Source: Echinicola strongylocentroti
GTDB lineage: Bacteria; Bacteroidota; Bacteroidia; Cytophagales; Cyclobacteriaceae
Assembly: GCF_003260975.1 (NCBI RefSeq)
Contig: NZ_CP030041.1
Coordinates: forward strand, 2,341,001 to 2,405,000
Length of the DNA stretch: 64,000 bases
Direction: 5' to 3'
Shown here: one piece after another, positions 62,538 to 64,000 of the stretch
Position numbering within the stretch: the first letter of the stretch is position 1
Layout of the letters: each line of letters begins with the position of its first letter
The notes under the pieces: model-generated
Told to the model about the DNA's origin: nothing
Databases searched by the model: none
The model's input: the letters and a program-made list of their open reading frames with translations, nothing else
Made by a program: the position numbers and the translations under genes

Positions 62538-62674
62538 TCATAGCCGTCAGGCTAACGCATATTGTTGCTTAAAATCTATATCCCTATTGATGTCGATGCT
62601 CCTCACAAAAATGGTCTAGGGGGATTTAAAATCCCCATTATCTCGGTTCGGGATTACAAATCCCGAACACTAAA

Positions 62675-62770
62675 CCTTATTTCATTCCGGGCATTCTGTG
62701 CGTTCCGTGAGCAATAAAATCTACTGGCAAAAGCGTTTAATCAAATTCATAAAAAAACGATCTGATCACA
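62675..62770 (+). repeat. Dispersed element, family D, copy 3
   Basis: Nearly identical to copy 2 from TTATTTCATTCCGGG through GTGCGTTCCGTGAGCAATAA and on to AATTCATAAAAAAACGATC with TGATCA. Between here and ftsY (62771-62947) no gene was recognised. Confidence 0.65.
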
Positions 62771-62947
62771 CAAGCAGTGGCTCAAAAATCAAAGTTCGCA
62801 ATCCAGGGTTTACGCCAAGAGCACTGCTCCATGGTAAAGTCTTTGCTTTATGTTACAGCACCCAAAAATCCATCTTAATTCATCACCCGATGAATAAGAA
62901 TAGGCAGTGAAGAAAACCTGTCTCTAACTTGCCTCGGGATTCGTGGA

Positions 62948-63907
62948 CTACAATTTCTTTTTGAACAGTGAATCCACAAACTCCGTTCTGTTAAAAATCT
63001 GCAAATCGGTCATCTTCTCACCTACGCCGATATATTTCACGGGAATCTTAAACTGATCAGAGATCCCGATCACCACACCACCCTTTGCCGTACCATCTAG
63101 CTTGGTGATGGCCAACGCATTGATTTCGGTTGCTTTGGTAAATTCCTTGGCTTGGATAAAGGCATTTTGGCCAGTGGATCCGTCCAGCACCAACAAAATC
63201 TCATGTGGGGCATCATCGATAAACTTCTGCATCACCCGCTTGATCTTGCTGAGTTCATTCATCAGGTTGACCTTGGTATGCAGTCTTCCGGCGGTATCGA
63301 CGATCACGACATCCGCCCCCATGTCCACGCCTTTTTTGACCGTGTCAAAGGCCACCGAGGCGGGGTCTGCGTTCATACCATGGGATACCACCGGCACATC
63401 TACCCGCTCGCCCCAAAGGATGAGCTGGTCTACTGCGGCGGCACGAAAAGTATCCGCGGCACCAAGCACCACTGATTTTCCTGCATTTTTGAACTGGTGA
63501 GCCAGTTTACCGATGGTTGTGGTCTTGCCGACGCCATTTACGCCCACCACCATGATGACATAAGGTTTTTTGTCCTTTGGCAATTCAAAATTGGAAAGAT
63601 CCTCTTCATTGCTTTCCTCCAAGAGCCCTACGATCTCCTGACGAAGGATCTTATCCAGCTCGGCTGTATTGACGTACTTGTCACGGGCCACCCGCTCCTC
63701 GATTCGCTGGATCACCTTTATGGTAGTATCCACGCCGACATCGGAAGTGATCAAAATTTCTTCCAGCTCATCCAAGACTTCATCATCCACCTTGGACTTG
63801 CCAATGACAGCCTTACCAAGCTTGGAGAAGAGGTTTTCGCTGGTTTTCTCAAGCCCTTTGTCGAGGCTTTCTTTTTTGTCTTTAGAAAAAAATCCAAAAA
63901 TTCCCAT
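62948..63907 (-). CDS. ftsY: Signal recognition particle receptor FtsY
   Basis: The 319-residue protein is the SRP receptor GTPase, docking ribosome-SRP complexes at the inner membrane. The N-domain is helical (SKVDDEVLDELEEILITSDV). GTPase motifs are G1 GVNGVGKTTTIGKLA, the insertion-box region VLGAADTFRAAAVDQLILWG, G3 DTAGRLHTK, G4 TKLDGTAKGG, and the closing ETIGIG-like VKYIGVGEKMTDLQIF. The start MGIFGFFSKDKKE at 63907 is preferred; an ATG two codons upstream (63913) is possible. It lacks the long acidic A-domain of E. coli FtsY, as is usual in Bacteroidota. It probably lies downstream of a gene outside the window. Confidence 0.97.
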   Translation of the reverse strand: MGIFGFFSKDKKESLDKGLEKTSENLFSKLGKAVIGKSKVDDEVLDELEEILITSDVGVDTTIKVIQRIEERVARDKYVNTAELDKILRQEIVGLLEESNEEDLSNFELPKDKKPYVIMVVGVNGVGKTTTIGKLAHQFKNAGKSVVLGAADTFRAAAVDQLILWGERVDVPVVSHGMNADPASVAFDTVKKGVDMGADVVIVDTAGRLHTKVNLMNELSKIKRVMQKFIDDAPHEILLVLDGSTGQNAFIQAKEFTKATEINALAITKLDGTAKGGVVIGISDQFKIPVKYIGVGEKMTDLQIFNRTEFVDSLFKKKL

Positions 63908-63940
63908 AGTCATTCACATCTTTGACCCGAATATAATCAT

Positions 63941-63974
63941 AAAATCCCTCCCGAAACCAATCGAGAGGGATTTA
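63941..63974 (-). terminator. Hairpin upstream of ftsY
   Basis: AAATCCCTCCCGA and TCGAGAGGGATTT pair with one mismatch around a 6-base loop. On the minus strand the stem is followed by TTTTATGATTATATT. It probably ends a transcript that begins beyond the right edge of the window. Confidence 0.65.
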
Positions 63975-64000
63975 TCCTTTTTGCATTACGATTTAAGCAA

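Noticed and set aside
48432..62770. The repeated intergenic units as a CRISPR array
   Set aside because: Copies are dispersed, 70-310 bp long and not separated by regular spacers; no cas gene is present.

Overview
The window looks like chromosomal DNA of a marine-type member of the Bacteroidota, most likely a Cyclobacteriaceae/Echinicola-like Cytophagales; the genus is an inference from protein style, not a database match. The evidence is two SusC/SusD pairs, many short lipoproteins with SxxC-type lipoboxes, a glycan locus with a GH76 enzyme, a GH29 fucosidase, several promoters of the Bacteroidota type (TTTG, about 19 bases, TAnnTTTG), and tRNA genes without an encoded CCA.

Layout. 0-5.1 kb: a TetR regulator, two identical tandem tRNA-Val genes, an ALDH7-type aldehyde dehydrogenase, a secreted repeat protein, and an overlapping HipA-like kinase/DUF3037 pair. 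5.1-12.1 kb: a four-gene operon (TonB-dependent receptor, DUF4876 lipoprotein, DUF6850-type outer-membrane protein, di-haem peroxidase) behind a promoter overlapped by a 23-bp palindrome, so it is probably metal or iron regulated. 12.2-18.1 kb: an RND tripartite efflux operon. 18.3-33.7 kb: a small secreted protein, a one-piece membrane regulator (LamG-like and kelch-like sensor, one membrane helix, SARP-like DNA-binding domain), then a convergent polysaccharide utilisation locus of glycan-binding lipoprotein, GH76, SusC, SusD, DUF3823 and an unclassified glycosidase-like lipoprotein, probably for an alpha-1,6-mannan. 34-37 kb: a hydroxyacyl-CoA dehydrogenase, two small pseudogenes (XRE regulator and nucleotidyltransferase) and tRNA-Asn. 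37-52.8 kb: MscS channel, GH29 fucosidase, Hsp20, DegP/HtrA protease, an FkbH-like protein, PfkB sugar/nucleoside kinase, GNAT-like protein, RimO, and a Tat-exported Gfo/Idh/MocA oxidoreductase. 53.3-58.6 kb: a second SusC/SusD pair without local enzymes. 59-64 kb: two paralogous propeller-type lipoproteins plus the remnant of a third, a cluster of interspersed repeats, and ftsY.

The intergenic spaces carry at least five families of short dispersed elements with palindromic or inverted-repeat ends. One (family B, 48.4 and 61.9 kb) keeps a hairpin through a compensatory base-pair change, which suggests selection or mechanistic need for the folded form. No CRISPR array, intact insertion sequence, rRNA operon or prophage was seen. 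The best candidates for under-described biology are the HipA-like/DUF3037 pair, the receptor-DUF4876-DUF6850-peroxidase operon with its palindromic operator, the membrane-anchored SARP-like regulator beside the mannan locus, the unclassified glycosidase-like protein, and the structured repeats.
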